From assembly GCF_014196495.1 (NCBI RefSeq), contig NZ_JACIDT010000016.1:1-64000 (forward strand): a stretch of DNA of 64,000 nucleotides, read 5' to 3'. This document shows positions 44,496 to 53,456 of the stretch, piece by piece. Source of the DNA: Sphingobium jiangsuense. Its GTDB lineage: Bacteria > Pseudomonadota > Alphaproteobacteria > Sphingomonadales > Sphingomonadaceae. Each line of letters begins with the position of its first letter. Position 1 is the stretch's first letter. A model generated the notes under the pieces. The model was not told where the DNA came from, searched no databases, and worked only from the letters and a program-made list of their open reading frames with translations. The position numbers were made by a program, and so were the translations under genes.

Positions 44496-47400
44496 GGAGG
44501 CCTTTCTCTTGGGCATTGGAACGGCGGCCGCGCATTTCGAGCAGCATGCCGGCGAGGAACAGAAGGAGGATCGCCGCAAGCGCGGGAAGCTGCGCACCGA
44601 TCGGCTTGACGGCGGCCTGCGATGGAGGATGCTGGCGCGCGAGAATCCGTCCCATCGGCGGCGGCTGGGGCGTCGGCGGGGCCGGGGCGCGCGCCGCTGC
44701 GACGGCGGATGCCGTGCGGCCCTTCGCTTGTCCGGCTTCGACTGGCGCAAGGCCGAAGCCGTTGGCGCTCAGCGTGCGCTCGCCATCGGCAACCGCCGGC
44801 TGGAGCGCGTCGCGACGCTGCTCCAGCGAGCGGCGGGTCGCATCGTCCGCCTTCCAGTAATCCCGGCGGATCGCCTCCAGCATCCGGTTCACGATCTGGA
44901 GCTGGGCGGACGGATGCGCCTTCTCGAAGAAGCGGCTGAGGCCCAGATTGCGGATATCCCGTATATAGGTGTCGTGCATCGCCTGCCACTGGTCGGCGCG
45001 CACGCTGGCCGGATCGGCGACCTGCCAGCCCCAAAGGTTGTTGACGACATCGGCCATTGCATTGGCGCCCGCATAGCCCTCCTTCTGCATTTCCCCGATC
45101 CATTGCGGATTGAGATAGCGCGCCCGCAATTCGTCCGAGAGGAAGGAGGCCGCGGTGGTCATTCGCGCCTCGCCGCCGCGCATGTCGGTGACGAAGAGGT
45201 CGGGTGTCTTGCCGGTCACGCGGCGGATAGCGAGCGAGAGGCCGCCCAGATGCTCGAAGGGATGGTCGGTGGAGAGAAGGCCATGCAGATTGGACGAGCG
45301 GCCGAGCACCGCCGCGTCCACCCCCTTCAACTGTTCCGCGAAAAGGTTCGCGCCTTCCGGCGTTACCCCCCAGTCGCGCGCGCCATAGGCGTGGCCCATG
45401 CGCGCCAGATAGGGATCGGCAAGGTCCGCCTCGTCCTTCCAGTCGTCCTTGTCGCCGGTGCCGTCCTTGATGATCCGGCCGGAAAGGCCGGTGCCATAAT
45501 CGCCCGGCGCATTGGTGAAGATACGCAGGCGAGAGAGGGCGCGGGCGCGCTCCGCATCCAATCCGCGCGCGGTCAGCGCCTTTTCCAGCGCGCGGGCATT
45601 GGCGGCGGGGCCGTCCGTCTCGTCGAGCGCAGCGATGCGGTCTATACCGTTCGCGAGCAGGCGCATGAAGGCGTCGAACTGGTCGCGATAAACGCTGGTC
45701 GGCCGCATCACCACGTCGATGCGCGGGCGGCCCAGTTCGGCGCGCGGCACGATCTCCAGCCGTTCCACCCGTCCGCCGCGTCCCCAGACCGGACGCAGAC
45801 CGAGTGCGTGCAATATCTGCCCCTCGCCGATGCCGAGCGTGCGGACCGTTTCTCCGGAGAACATCGAGAAAGCGAGCTTGCGCGGGCCCGTGCCCCCATG
45901 CTTCGCCTTATAGGCCTCGATCAGCCGGTTGAGCGCCTTGCCGCCTTCCTCATAGGCGGCCCGCGAAGGCACTTTCTCCGCCTCGAACGCATAGAGATTG
46001 CGCCCGCTCGGTACATCGGGATTGCGTACCGGGTCGCCGCCGGGGCCGGGCCGCACGAAGCGTCCGGCAAGTCCTGCCAGTAGCGTCTCCGTCTCGCCCG
46101 GCGTGGCGAGATTGCGATCATAGGCGGCGGCGCGCTCGATCTGGGCGCGCAGGGCAGGATCGGCGATGGTCGCGCTGTCCTCCCCGTCGCGCAGGTAACG
46201 ATGTAAGGTGCGATAGGGCCGCCCTTCGCGAATGGCCGTGAAGTCTTCCGCGAAGGATTCCTTCGGGTCTTCACCCAGCGCCGCCCGATAGGCCGGTCCC
46301 AGCTGCTGCATCACCGTGGTCAGGCGATGATCGTCCGAAGGCGGCTCGCCAAAGACATGCAGCCCCAGCGGGATGGATGCACGGGCGAGCTGGTGCAGAT
46401 GATCGTGCAGCGCCGTGTAATAGCCCGCAAAGTCGCGGTCGATCGCCGCCTCGTCCCAGCCCATGTCCGCATCGACATGCGCGGCCTTGGCCTGCGCGCG
46501 GATTTGCGCGGCGACGCGGTCGCGCACCGGACCTTCCTCAAGCTGTGCATATTGGTGGATCAGCGCATGGATGTCGCGCAGCTCGTCATAGAGGCCGGAG
46601 GGCGCAAAGCTCGGCGTCTGGTGGCTGATGGTGATGGCGCGCCCGCGCCGCCGCGCCTGGATCGCCTCGGCGACATTGTCCTGAATATAGGGATAGAGGA
46701 CCGGCACGTCGCCGACCAGCAGGAAGGGGTAGTCATGGGCCCAAAGCCCCCGGTCCTTGCCCGGTGTCCATTCCTGCGAGCCATGAGTGCCGAAATGGAC
46801 GATCGCATCCGCCTGCCCGCGTGTGCGCGCCCAGAGATAGGTGGCGAGATAGCGATGGTCGGGCGGCACCGCCTGATCGTGATAGCCCTTGGCGCTGCCC
46901 CCGTCGCGCGGCGGCTGGGGGAGGATGACGAGCTTGCCCAATGCAAGGCGTGGGATGAGGATATTGCCGCCGCGCAGCGTGGAAATCCCTTCCGGCGCGC
47001 CCCAGCGATCGGTGATCTGTTGCCGGATGGCGGCGGGCAGGATGGCGAGCCATGCCTTATATTCCGACAGCGGCAGGCTCGCGGTCATGCCGCGCGCGCT
47101 GAGGTCGTCCAGCGTTTCGGGGCGATAGAGGCCGGCGAGCATAGTCTGTCCCGCCGCGATCAGTGTTGCTTCGTCGGCCTCGCGCACGTCATAACCCGCC
47201 GCCGCCATGTCGCGGGTCAGCTTCGCGAGGCTCTGCGGCAGGTTGAGGTTGGAAGCGGCGAGGTTCTTCTCGCCCACCGGATGGTTCCAGAAGAACAGCG
47301 CGACATGCTTGTCCCGCGCGGGCTTCGTCCGCAATGCCACGAGCCGGGCGAGCTTGGCGGCGAGCAGTTCCACCTGCTCCGGGATCGGCACCGTTTCGCC

Positions 47401-48357
47401 CCTGTCGGCGGCGGCGATCACGATCGGGTCCGATATGCCCCAGCTTTCCGGCACGCTCAGCATCACGGCGGCAGCTGCGCCGCCTATGCCGCTGGTTGCG
47501 GCGTGCCACTCGTCCGGCGTGCCCGCGCGGTTGGCCAGGGCCTGTACCGCCGGAATGTCGAGAGCCACGAGTTCCTCAGCGCGCGCCTCGCCATTCTGCA
47601 TATGCGTGAAATTGACCAGCGCCTGCGCGCCCAGCGGCCGGAGCATCTTGGTGAGCGCCTTGGGATCCCTCTCGTCATACCAGAAGAAGGCCGGGGTCAG
47701 CCCGTGCATTTCGATGCTCTTCGCCAGCGCATCGATCACCCCGGTCTGCATGTCGCGGATCTGCCCGTCGGAAATGGCGATGGCGACGATGGGCCGCGCG
47801 CCGCGCGCCGCTGCCCAGTTGCGGAACGCCTCCGGCGTGGCGAACAGCGTCGGCGCGTCGGGATGATAAAGCCCGGCGTCCGGCAAGGTTCGCGGCGGCG
47901 GAAGGTCGTCGAGGCTTCCGCCCGCCAGCGCCAGCGGTACCGCCTTCACAAAGGCGCGCAGATTGTCCTCCCCGCCGCCCGCATAATAGGCGATGAGCCG
48001 CCGGGCGACGCCGGGCGGCAGATGTCCGAAGGCGGGAGGCCCGCCGCCGATCTGAAGCCACGGCACAGCGATGCCGTCGAGCGGCCCCACCGCCTTCTCG
48101 ACAGCCGCCCGATCGCCCGGACGTGGCCCGTCGAGCAGGAGCAGCGCCGCTCCCCGCGTCACATCCGCGCTGCCCGGCGCATCGGCATAGCGCCATTCGA
48201 TGCGATAGCCCTCCATCTCGGCCCATTGCGCGAGCCGCGCGAACTTGGCCGGCAGCACGAAATCCGTGCTGACTATCCGGACGACGGGCCCCTCGGCGGC
48301 GCGAGCCGGGACTTGCAGCGCCAGCAGGCAGAGGAGCAGGGACAGCCAATAACGCAT
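44482..48357 (-). CDS. exported, membrane-anchored CobN-like chelatase (HmuS-like)
   Basis: 1,291 residues from the ATG at 48357. The body is a CobN/ChlH-type large chelatase subunit, seen in HFGTHGSQEWTPGKDRGLW, YPYIQDNVAEAIQARRRGRA and ISYIRD-like segments. Unlike cytoplasmic CobN it starts with a clear signal peptide (RYWLSLLLCLLALQVPARAAEG) and ends with a transmembrane helix (LPALAAILLLFLAGMLLEMRGR), so it should face the periplasm. That topology and its TonB/ExbB/DUF2149 neighbours match HmuS, a CobN relative linked to metal removal from heme. Metal insertion into corrinoids is unlikely, as no cob genes or CobS/CobT are nearby. Confidence 0.85.
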   Translation of the reverse strand: MRYWLSLLLCLLALQVPARAAEGPVVRIVSTDFVLPAKFARLAQWAEMEGYRIEWRYADAPGSADVTRGAALLLLDGPRPGDRAAVEKAVGPLDGIAVPWLQIGGGPPAFGHLPPGVARRLIAYYAGGGEDNLRAFVKAVPLALAGGSLDDLPPPRTLPDAGLYHPDAPTLFATPEAFRNWAAARGARPIVAIAISDGQIRDMQTGVIDALAKSIEMHGLTPAFFWYDERDPKALTKMLRPLGAQALVNFTHMQNGEARAEELVALDIPAVQALANRAGTPDEWHAATSGIGGAAAAVMLSVPESWGISDPIVIAAADRGETVPIPEQVELLAAKLARLVALRTKPARDKHVALFFWNHPVGEKNLAASNLNLPQSLAKLTRDMAAAGYDVREADEATLIAAGQTMLAGLYRPETLDDLSARGMTASLPLSEYKAWLAILPAAIRQQITDRWGAPEGISTLRGGNILIPRLALGKLVILPQPPRDGGSAKGYHDQAVPPDHRYLATYLWARTRGQADAIVHFGTHGSQEWTPGKDRGLWAHDYPFLLVGDVPVLYPYIQDNVAEAIQARRRGRAITISHQTPSFAPSGLYDELRDIHALIHQYAQLEEGPVRDRVAAQIRAQAKAAHVDADMGWDEAAIDRDFAGYYTALHDHLHQLARASIPLGLHVFGEPPSDDHRLTTVMQQLGPAYRAALGEDPKESFAEDFTAIREGRPYRTLHRYLRDGEDSATIADPALRAQIERAAAYDRNLATPGETETLLAGLAGRFVRPGPGGDPVRNPDVPSGRNLYAFEAEKVPSRAAYEEGGKALNRLIEAYKAKHGGTGPRKLAFSMFSGETVRTLGIGEGQILHALGLRPVWGRGGRVERLEIVPRAELGRPRIDVVMRPTSVYRDQFDAFMRLLANGIDRIAALDETDGPAANARALEKALTARGLDAERARALSRLRIFTNAPGDYGTGLSGRIIKDGTGDKDDWKDEADLADPYLARMGHAYGARDWGVTPEGANLFAEQLKGVDAAVLGRSSNLHGLLSTDHPFEHLGGLSLAIRRVTGKTPDLFVTDMRGGEARMTTAASFLSDELRARYLNPQWIGEMQKEGYAGANAMADVVNNLWGWQVADPASVRADQWQAMHDTYIRDIRNLGLSRFFEKAHPSAQLQIVNRMLEAIRRDYWKADDATRRSLEQRRDALQPAVADGERTLSANGFGLAPVEAGQAKGRTASAVAAARAPAPPTPQPPPMGRILARQHPPSQAAVKPIGAQLPALAAILLLFLAGMLLEMRGRRSNAQEKGLHAYA

Positions 48358-48361
48358 CGGC

Positions 48362-50326
48362 TCAGAAAGCGGCGCCCAGACCGACGAAGAAAATTCGCCC
48401 CGGCTCGGCATAGCTGTAAAGCGCCGACTCCTCGGCCAGACGCTTCCTGAAGAGATTGTCGACCCCGGCCTTGAGCGTCAGCCGGTCCCCAAGCTCATGG
48501 CTGAAATCGAACGACCAGAGATCATAGCCGCGAAGCCGGATCGGCACATTGTTCTGATAGAGGGTCTGCTTGCCGACATAGCGGCCACGCAGGTTCACGG
48601 CGCTGCCTGTGACCGGTTCCCAGCGGGCCGCCCATTTGATGCTGTGATTGGGACGTTCGGACAGTTCCCGGCCGTTCGACAGATCCTGCGGATCGACATA
48701 GGCATAGCTGGCCGACAGCATGATGCTCTCGACCGGCATCCATTCGGCGTTCAGCTCCACACCGCGGATGCGCGCCTTGTTGACATTGACATAGGCGCGC
48801 CGCTCGCGCCCGCGAATGCCGCAAAGCTCGACGCAGATGGTCTGGACCAGATCCCGGAGATCGCTTTGGAACAGCGTCGCGCCGACGTGCCAGTTCCGGC
48901 CGTAATAGGTCGCGCCCGCCTCATAGGCCGTGCTGGTCTCCGGCTTGAGGTCGGGATTGCCGGTGATGATGAACCGCCCGCCGCCGCCCACGGTGATATA
49001 GCCGAGCGAAAGTTGCTTGAGGCTCGGTGCCTTGAACGCCTTGCCGACGCCCCCGCGCAGCACGAGGCCTTCCACGGGCTTGAGCGTCAGATAGGCGCGG
49101 GGACTCGTCTGCCAGCCATAGGCGGGGTGATGATCGAACCGGCTGCCGACCGTCAGCGACCCGAGATCGCCGAACGACCATTCGTCCTGCACGAAGACGG
49201 CGTCGTGATCGACGCTTGCCCTGCCTTCCTGATTGACCCTGCTGTCGCGCAAGGCTTCATGCCGGTGCTCGACGCCGGCCGTCAGGCGGTTGCCGGTGAA
49301 GATATTGAGCGTGAGGCGTCCATCGGCGACGAAATCCGTGGCCTTGGTCGGCTCGGTCGGCGCCTGCCCCTGATCCCGCTCATTCACCCGCTTCAGCACC
49401 GAGCGATAGGCGCGCGCCTGAACCTCTCCCCAGTCCCATGTGCCGGTATAGCTGCCATGGGTCTGTGCGCGGGTGACATGATCCTGATATTCGTAATAGA
49501 CCGGCCGGGCATCGGTGGTGACGGCATCGCGGGCGCGGTCGTCGTCGACCGCAGCCTGACCGATCTCGATCCGCTGGTTCGGGGCGGGCATCCACCACGC
49601 GATCACGCTGCCGCTTAGCGCATCGCGCGCTTCCAGTTCGCTCTGGCGGGGATCGTCCTTCATCTGTGTGCGCGCCCGCTTGCGCCATTCGCCCCAGGCG
49701 ACGATGCCGAGCTTGTCCTCAATGATCGGCCCGCCGATCAAGACGGAAAGCTGCGTCGTATCGCCGCCCACGCCATCGCGAAAGCCCTGCATGGCGAGCG
49801 CGCTGGCCTCCAGCTTGTCGGGCCTGCGTGTCAGGACGTTGACGACGCCCGCCAGTGCCTCTGAGCCGTAGAGCGCGGAGAGGGGGCCGCGCACCACCTC
49901 GATCCGGTCGATCGCGATGCTCGGCACCCAGCCCAGATCGAAATCGACATGCGCCATGTTCGCCGCGGAATCGCTGATCCGACGTCCGTCCACCAGGGTC
50001 AGCAGATGCTCGTTCGACATGCCGCGAATGGAAATGCCGCGCCGCGTCATGCCGATGCCGTTGATGGTGAGGCCGGGTTCGTTCTCCAGCGCCTCGGCGA
50101 GATCCTGCACCGGCCGGCGGCGCAGCTCGGCGCCGGTCACGATCGACATGGTGGCGGGCGCATCCTTGATGGCCTGTTCGGTGCGGGTCGCAGTGACGAC
50201 GATATCGCTGCCTTCGATCGCGGATTTCTGCCGGGCACGAATCTGGGCGCGATTATCCTGATCTTCGGCGAGCGCAGGTGACGTCCAGGCAAGTACAGAC
50301 GCCGCGATAACGGTGATTTTCTTCAT
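48362..50326 (-). CDS. TonB-dependent outer-membrane receptor (metal-tetrapyrrole or metallophore type)
   Basis: 654 residues from the ATG at 50326 with signal peptide (KKITVIAASVLAWTSPALAE). Plug domain: IVVTATRTEQAIKDAP, GISIRGMSNEHLLTLVDGRR, RIEVVRGPLSALYGSEALAGVVNV. Barrel with GKAFKAPSLKQLS...GNPDLKPETSTAYEAGATY, similar in layout to the FRAP/NPDL region of heme and siderophore receptors; it ends in Phe. First gene of a four-gene operon with the CobN-like protein 4 nt downstream. Ligand not certain: heme, another metalloporphyrin, or a zinc/cobalt complex. Confidence 0.88.
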   Translation of the reverse strand: MKKITVIAASVLAWTSPALAEDQDNRAQIRARQKSAIEGSDIVVTATRTEQAIKDAPATMSIVTGAELRRRPVQDLAEALENEPGLTINGIGMTRRGISIRGMSNEHLLTLVDGRRISDSAANMAHVDFDLGWVPSIAIDRIEVVRGPLSALYGSEALAGVVNVLTRRPDKLEASALAMQGFRDGVGGDTTQLSVLIGGPIIEDKLGIVAWGEWRKRARTQMKDDPRQSELEARDALSGSVIAWWMPAPNQRIEIGQAAVDDDRARDAVTTDARPVYYEYQDHVTRAQTHGSYTGTWDWGEVQARAYRSVLKRVNERDQGQAPTEPTKATDFVADGRLTLNIFTGNRLTAGVEHRHEALRDSRVNQEGRASVDHDAVFVQDEWSFGDLGSLTVGSRFDHHPAYGWQTSPRAYLTLKPVEGLVLRGGVGKAFKAPSLKQLSLGYITVGGGGRFIITGNPDLKPETSTAYEAGATYYGRNWHVGATLFQSDLRDLVQTICVELCGIRGRERRAYVNVNKARIRGVELNAEWMPVESIMLSASYAYVDPQDLSNGRELSERPNHSIKWAARWEPVTGSAVNLRGRYVGKQTLYQNNVPIRLRGYDLWSFDFSHELGDRLTLKAGVDNLFRKRLAEESALYSYAEPGRIFFVGLGAAF

Positions 50327-50429
50327 GATCCCCCAAAAGCTAAGTGAAATGCCGGTCACTCGACCATCGACAAGGACCGGCCGGGCCATGGCTGACCGCC
50401 CTCCAGGACAGGAGTTGCCGATTCGTGAT

Positions 50430-50441
50430 ATGTTATAACAT
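50430..50441. promoter_or_regulatory. Zur-box-like palindrome upstream of the TonB/CobN-like operon
   Basis: ATGTTATAACAT, a perfect 12-bp palindrome, with GAT and CTC outside it. It matches the core TGTTATAACA of known proteobacterial Zur boxes and lies 103 bp before the receptor start codon. Binding by Zur is inferred. Confidence 0.55.
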
Positions 50442-51004
50442 CTCTATTTCTGAGCCGCAATCTGCAATCCCGACAGGCAATGACCTTGCTCATCGACGAG
50501 GGTTGCGAGAGGATTTCAACTCGCTCGATATTAGCGTGCTGCGCCTATATCATCTTACAGGCCGATGAGACGAGGCCGGAGAATGGCGCCCTGTTTCGTG
50601 CGCAAACGTCTCGCTACTGCGCGCGCCATAGGCCCATAGATCGACCAACCGGATGCACGATCCGTAGTTTCAGCCAGAACCGGTAACACACCGCCTTCAG
50701 CGGTGGAGAATGACAAGAGGGCCGACCCCCGAAGAACATAAGCAATGGGCACAGGAATATCGCCGGGGCGGGCGTTTTTGATCGTGACGGCCGTCAGAGG
50801 TGTGAGGCTACGCGCTGAAAACGGGCGCTCTATATCCGGGAAGAGCTGAAGCAGGCATCAATCACCTCGACACGCAGCAGGAAGCTGCTTGACCAGCGCC
50901 ATGGGCTGGAACCGGCTGTCTGATCTGTCATGCGTCACAGAGACGGTGCGCTTTCCGGATAAGTCATATCAGTTCCTTATTGACCTCTCACCAAATCGAT
51001 AATA

Positions 51005-51032
51005 CTGGTCAGTCCAATATTGATAAATTGGA
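51005..51032. promoter_or_regulatory. operator-like repeats before the carbohydrate TonB receptor
   Basis: CTGGT-CAG-TCCAA (51005-51017) resembles the GntR-type operator TTGGT-AAA-ACCAA found before gntR at 63832. It overlaps a second inverted repeat, TCCAAT (51013-51018) with ATTGGA (51027-51032). Both lie just upstream of GGGAGG, the ribosome-binding site of the receptor. Confidence 0.45.
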
Positions 51033-51047
51033 TTGGGAGGTTTCCAG

Positions 51048-53339
51048 ATGCGATATCATGCTCTTTTTGTGACGACCGCCGCCTGCGCTCTGATGGCCGG
51101 GCCGGCGCTGGCCCAGGGTACGGCGGCCGCCGCCGCCGGGCAGAGCGGCGGGCTTGAGGAAATCGTCGTCACCGCACAAAAAAGAGAGCAGAATCTTCAG
51201 GATGTGCCGGTTGCCGTCACGGCTTTGACCGCCGATACCCTTTCGAACCGCGGCATCAACGATGTGGTGGACATCACCCGCGCGGTTCCCAGCCTTACCA
51301 TTACCCAGACGCAGAGCCCCAATAACAGCAACATTATCCTGCGCGGCATCGGCACCAACGCATTCAGCACCGGTGTCGAATCCAGCGTGGCGGTGGTTGT
51401 CGACGACGTGTCGCTGCTCCAGCAGTCGCAGGCCTTTTCTGGTCTGACCGATATAGCCCGCGTCGAGGTGTTGCGCGGTCCTCAAGGCACGCTGTTCGGT
51501 AAATCCGCTTCCGCAGGCGTCATCAGCATCACCTCCCAAGCGCCGACGAGGGACATGTCGGCGGGCCTCAACGCCGTCGCAACCTCCGACGAGGAATATC
51601 GCGTCGACGGCTATGTTTCCGGCTCGGTCAACGAGCGGATCGGCGTGCGTTTCAATGCCTTCTATTCCACGCGGGAAGGCTATATCCGCAATCTGGCGAC
51701 GGGCAACAAGCTGGGCGGGGACGAATCCTACGGCTTCCGCTTTCGCGGCGATCTGGAGCCGACGGACAGGCTCACCATCAACCTGATCGCCAGCTATTCC
51801 AACAGCTCCTCCACGCCGACGCGGACCTGGCGCTATGCGGATCCATCGGCGCGCATTTTCGGTGGCGGCGGCAATCCCGGCGTCCTTGTCGCGCCCGCAT
51901 TGGTTGGGCAGAATGTCGGGCCGGAAAATTTCACCGTGCGCCAGAATGTCGAAGGCTCCGTGGACAGCAAACAGTCCATGCTGGTGGGCAAGGTGACGCT
52001 GGACCTCGGCGCGGCAAGCCTGATGTCGATCACCAGCCATCAGGACTGGAAGCAGGCGGCGGGTCTGGATGACGGTGACTATACCGATCTGGCGGTTGTC
52101 GGCCGCGCGGAGGGCATGACGTCCACCTCGCCTTTCCATGCGCGCCAGTTCGCGCAGGAATTGCGGCTGGTATCGACCGACAAGGGGCCTTTCAGTTATT
52201 TGCTCGGCCTCTATTACGCCAATGGCCGCACGGACCGTTATTTCGATCGTCTGGCGGTCGGCCCGCTGCGCGCAAGCTGGGATTCGGAGGCGGGCACCAA
52301 GACCTATGCCGCCTTCACGCAGCTCAGCTATGATCTGACGTCCACCACCCATGTGGATGCGGGGCTGCGCTGGAACCGGGAAAAGATCCACGTCCGCTTC
52401 GCCAATCTGCTGCCGCCGGCAACCAATGCCTGCTATGCGACCTGCATCGGCAATGCCGCCGACAACCGCGCCACCTACAAGATCGCGCTGCGTCAGGATA
52501 TCGGCCGGGACGCGATGCTCTATGCGTCCTATGCCACCGGGTACAAGGGGCAGGGTTATGACGTTTCAACCGGCTTTACGGCGGCGCGCGCTGCCAATCC
52601 TGTGAAGCCCGAATATTCCAGGGCCTATGAGATCGGCCTCAAGAGCGAGTTCTTCGACCGCCACCTGCAATTGAACGTCACCGGGTTCTGGACGGACTAC
52701 AAGAATTTCCAGGCGCAGAGCGCGGTGTTGGTCGACGGCACGCCCCAGTTCCAGCTGAGCAATGTCGGCAAGCTGCGTAGCAAGGGCGTGGAGGTCGAGC
52801 TTTCCGCCAAGCCCGCCGAAGGGCTGCGCATCGATGCATCCGCCGCCTATACCGATGCGAAGATCAGGGATTTCCCCAATGCCAATTGCTATGTGGGCCA
52901 GACCGTCGCGCAGGGCTGCGTGGACATCAATCCCGGCCCCGCGGTGACGATGGCGCAGGAAAATCTCGCCGGGCAGCGCCTCGCCAATGCGCCCAAGTTC
53001 AAATATACGGTTTCGGCCAATTACACGGCGCCGCTGTCCGGCGGGCTGGATGCTTTCGTCCAGGCCGACTGGACCCATCAGAGCAGGGTCAATTTCGACC
53101 TGCTCGGCAATCCCGCGACCGTGCAGCAAGGCCATGGCATATTGAACGGCAGCATCGGCATCGAGGAATCCGACAGCAAGGCCTTCCGGGTGAGCCTGTT
53201 CGTCAACAACCTGCTCGACAAGGCCTATGCCAGCCTCATCATTCAGGCGCAGGGCGAGCAGCAGGGTCTGGCGACGCAGCAGTTCCTGCCCCGCAATGCG
53301 CGGCGCTACGGTGGCATCCGCGCCCGCTTCCGCTATTGA
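51048..53339 (+). CDS. TonB-dependent receptor of the carbohydrate locus
   Basis: 763 residues from the ATG at 51048, with GGGAGG 7 nt upstream. Signal peptide, TonB box region (LEEIVVTAQKREQNLQDVPVA), plug (ILRGIGTNAFSTGVESSVAV; VEVLRGPQGTLFGKSASAGVI) and 22-stranded barrel ending in RARFRY. The VVTAQKRxQNLQDVPVA type is the large sphingomonad receptor group for sugars and aromatics. The following GH2, sulfatase and uronate genes suggest it imports oligosaccharides. Confidence 0.9.
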   Translation: MRYHALFVTTAACALMAGPALAQGTAAAAAGQSGGLEEIVVTAQKREQNLQDVPVAVTALTADTLSNRGINDVVDITRAVPSLTITQTQSPNNSNIILRGIGTNAFSTGVESSVAVVVDDVSLLQQSQAFSGLTDIARVEVLRGPQGTLFGKSASAGVISITSQAPTRDMSAGLNAVATSDEEYRVDGYVSGSVNERIGVRFNAFYSTREGYIRNLATGNKLGGDESYGFRFRGDLEPTDRLTINLIASYSNSSSTPTRTWRYADPSARIFGGGGNPGVLVAPALVGQNVGPENFTVRQNVEGSVDSKQSMLVGKVTLDLGAASLMSITSHQDWKQAAGLDDGDYTDLAVVGRAEGMTSTSPFHARQFAQELRLVSTDKGPFSYLLGLYYANGRTDRYFDRLAVGPLRASWDSEAGTKTYAAFTQLSYDLTSTTHVDAGLRWNREKIHVRFANLLPPATNACYATCIGNAADNRATYKIALRQDIGRDAMLYASYATGYKGQGYDVSTGFTAARAANPVKPEYSRAYEIGLKSEFFDRHLQLNVTGFWTDYKNFQAQSAVLVDGTPQFQLSNVGKLRSKGVEVELSAKPAEGLRIDASAAYTDAKIRDFPNANCYVGQTVAQGCVDINPGPAVTMAQENLAGQRLANAPKFKYTVSANYTAPLSGGLDAFVQADWTHQSRVNFDLLGNPATVQQGHGILNGSIGIEESDSKAFRVSLFVNNLLDKAYASLIIQAQGEQQGLATQQFLPRNARRYGGIRARFRY

Positions 53340-53346
53340 TGATCGG

Positions 53347-53380
53347 GGAGAGGGGCGGGCGAGCACCGCTCCTCTCCTTC
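53347..53380 (+). terminator. hairpin after the TonB receptor gene
   Basis: GGAGAGG (53347-53353) pairs with CCTCTCC (53371-53377), followed by TTC. There is no long T-run, so it may act as a partial terminator or processing hairpin between receptor and GH2 genes. Confidence 0.45.
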
Positions 53381-53456
53381 TATTCGGCAAGGGCAGTCCG
53401 GCAAGGTCCGCCGGGAAAAGAACGAGACCATATAAGGTTGTGCAGGGAGAGATGGC

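Larger units (their letters stand above)
50327..51047. other. divergent intergenic region between two TonB-receptor genes
   Basis: 721 bp with no credible gene. It contains a hairpin near the left gene (GCCGGTC with GACCGGC, about 50352-50385), the Zur-like palindrome at 50430-50441 and operator-like repeats at 51005-51032 before the right-hand receptor. The roughly 500 bp in between shows nothing I can identify. Confidence 0.55.

Noticed and set aside
44482-48357. Cobaltochelatase for cobalamin synthesis
   Set aside because: Signal peptide, membrane anchor and TonB/ExbB neighbours argue for a periplasmic uptake role; no cob genes adjoin.
46327-48450. 707-codon + strand open frame
   Set aside because: Antisense to the CobN-like gene and the receptor 3' end; no domain and biased Arg/His/Gln content.
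50342-50560. Cobalamin riboswitch before the TonB/CobN-like operon
   Set aside because: I looked for the B12-box pattern because of the CobN homology; only a simple GCCGGTC/GACCGGC hairpin is present and it lacks the conserved core.
51033-51047. Upstream start for the second TonB receptor
   Set aside because: The ATG at 51048 has GGGAGG at proper distance and begins the signal peptide; the earlier codon would include the ribosome-binding site.
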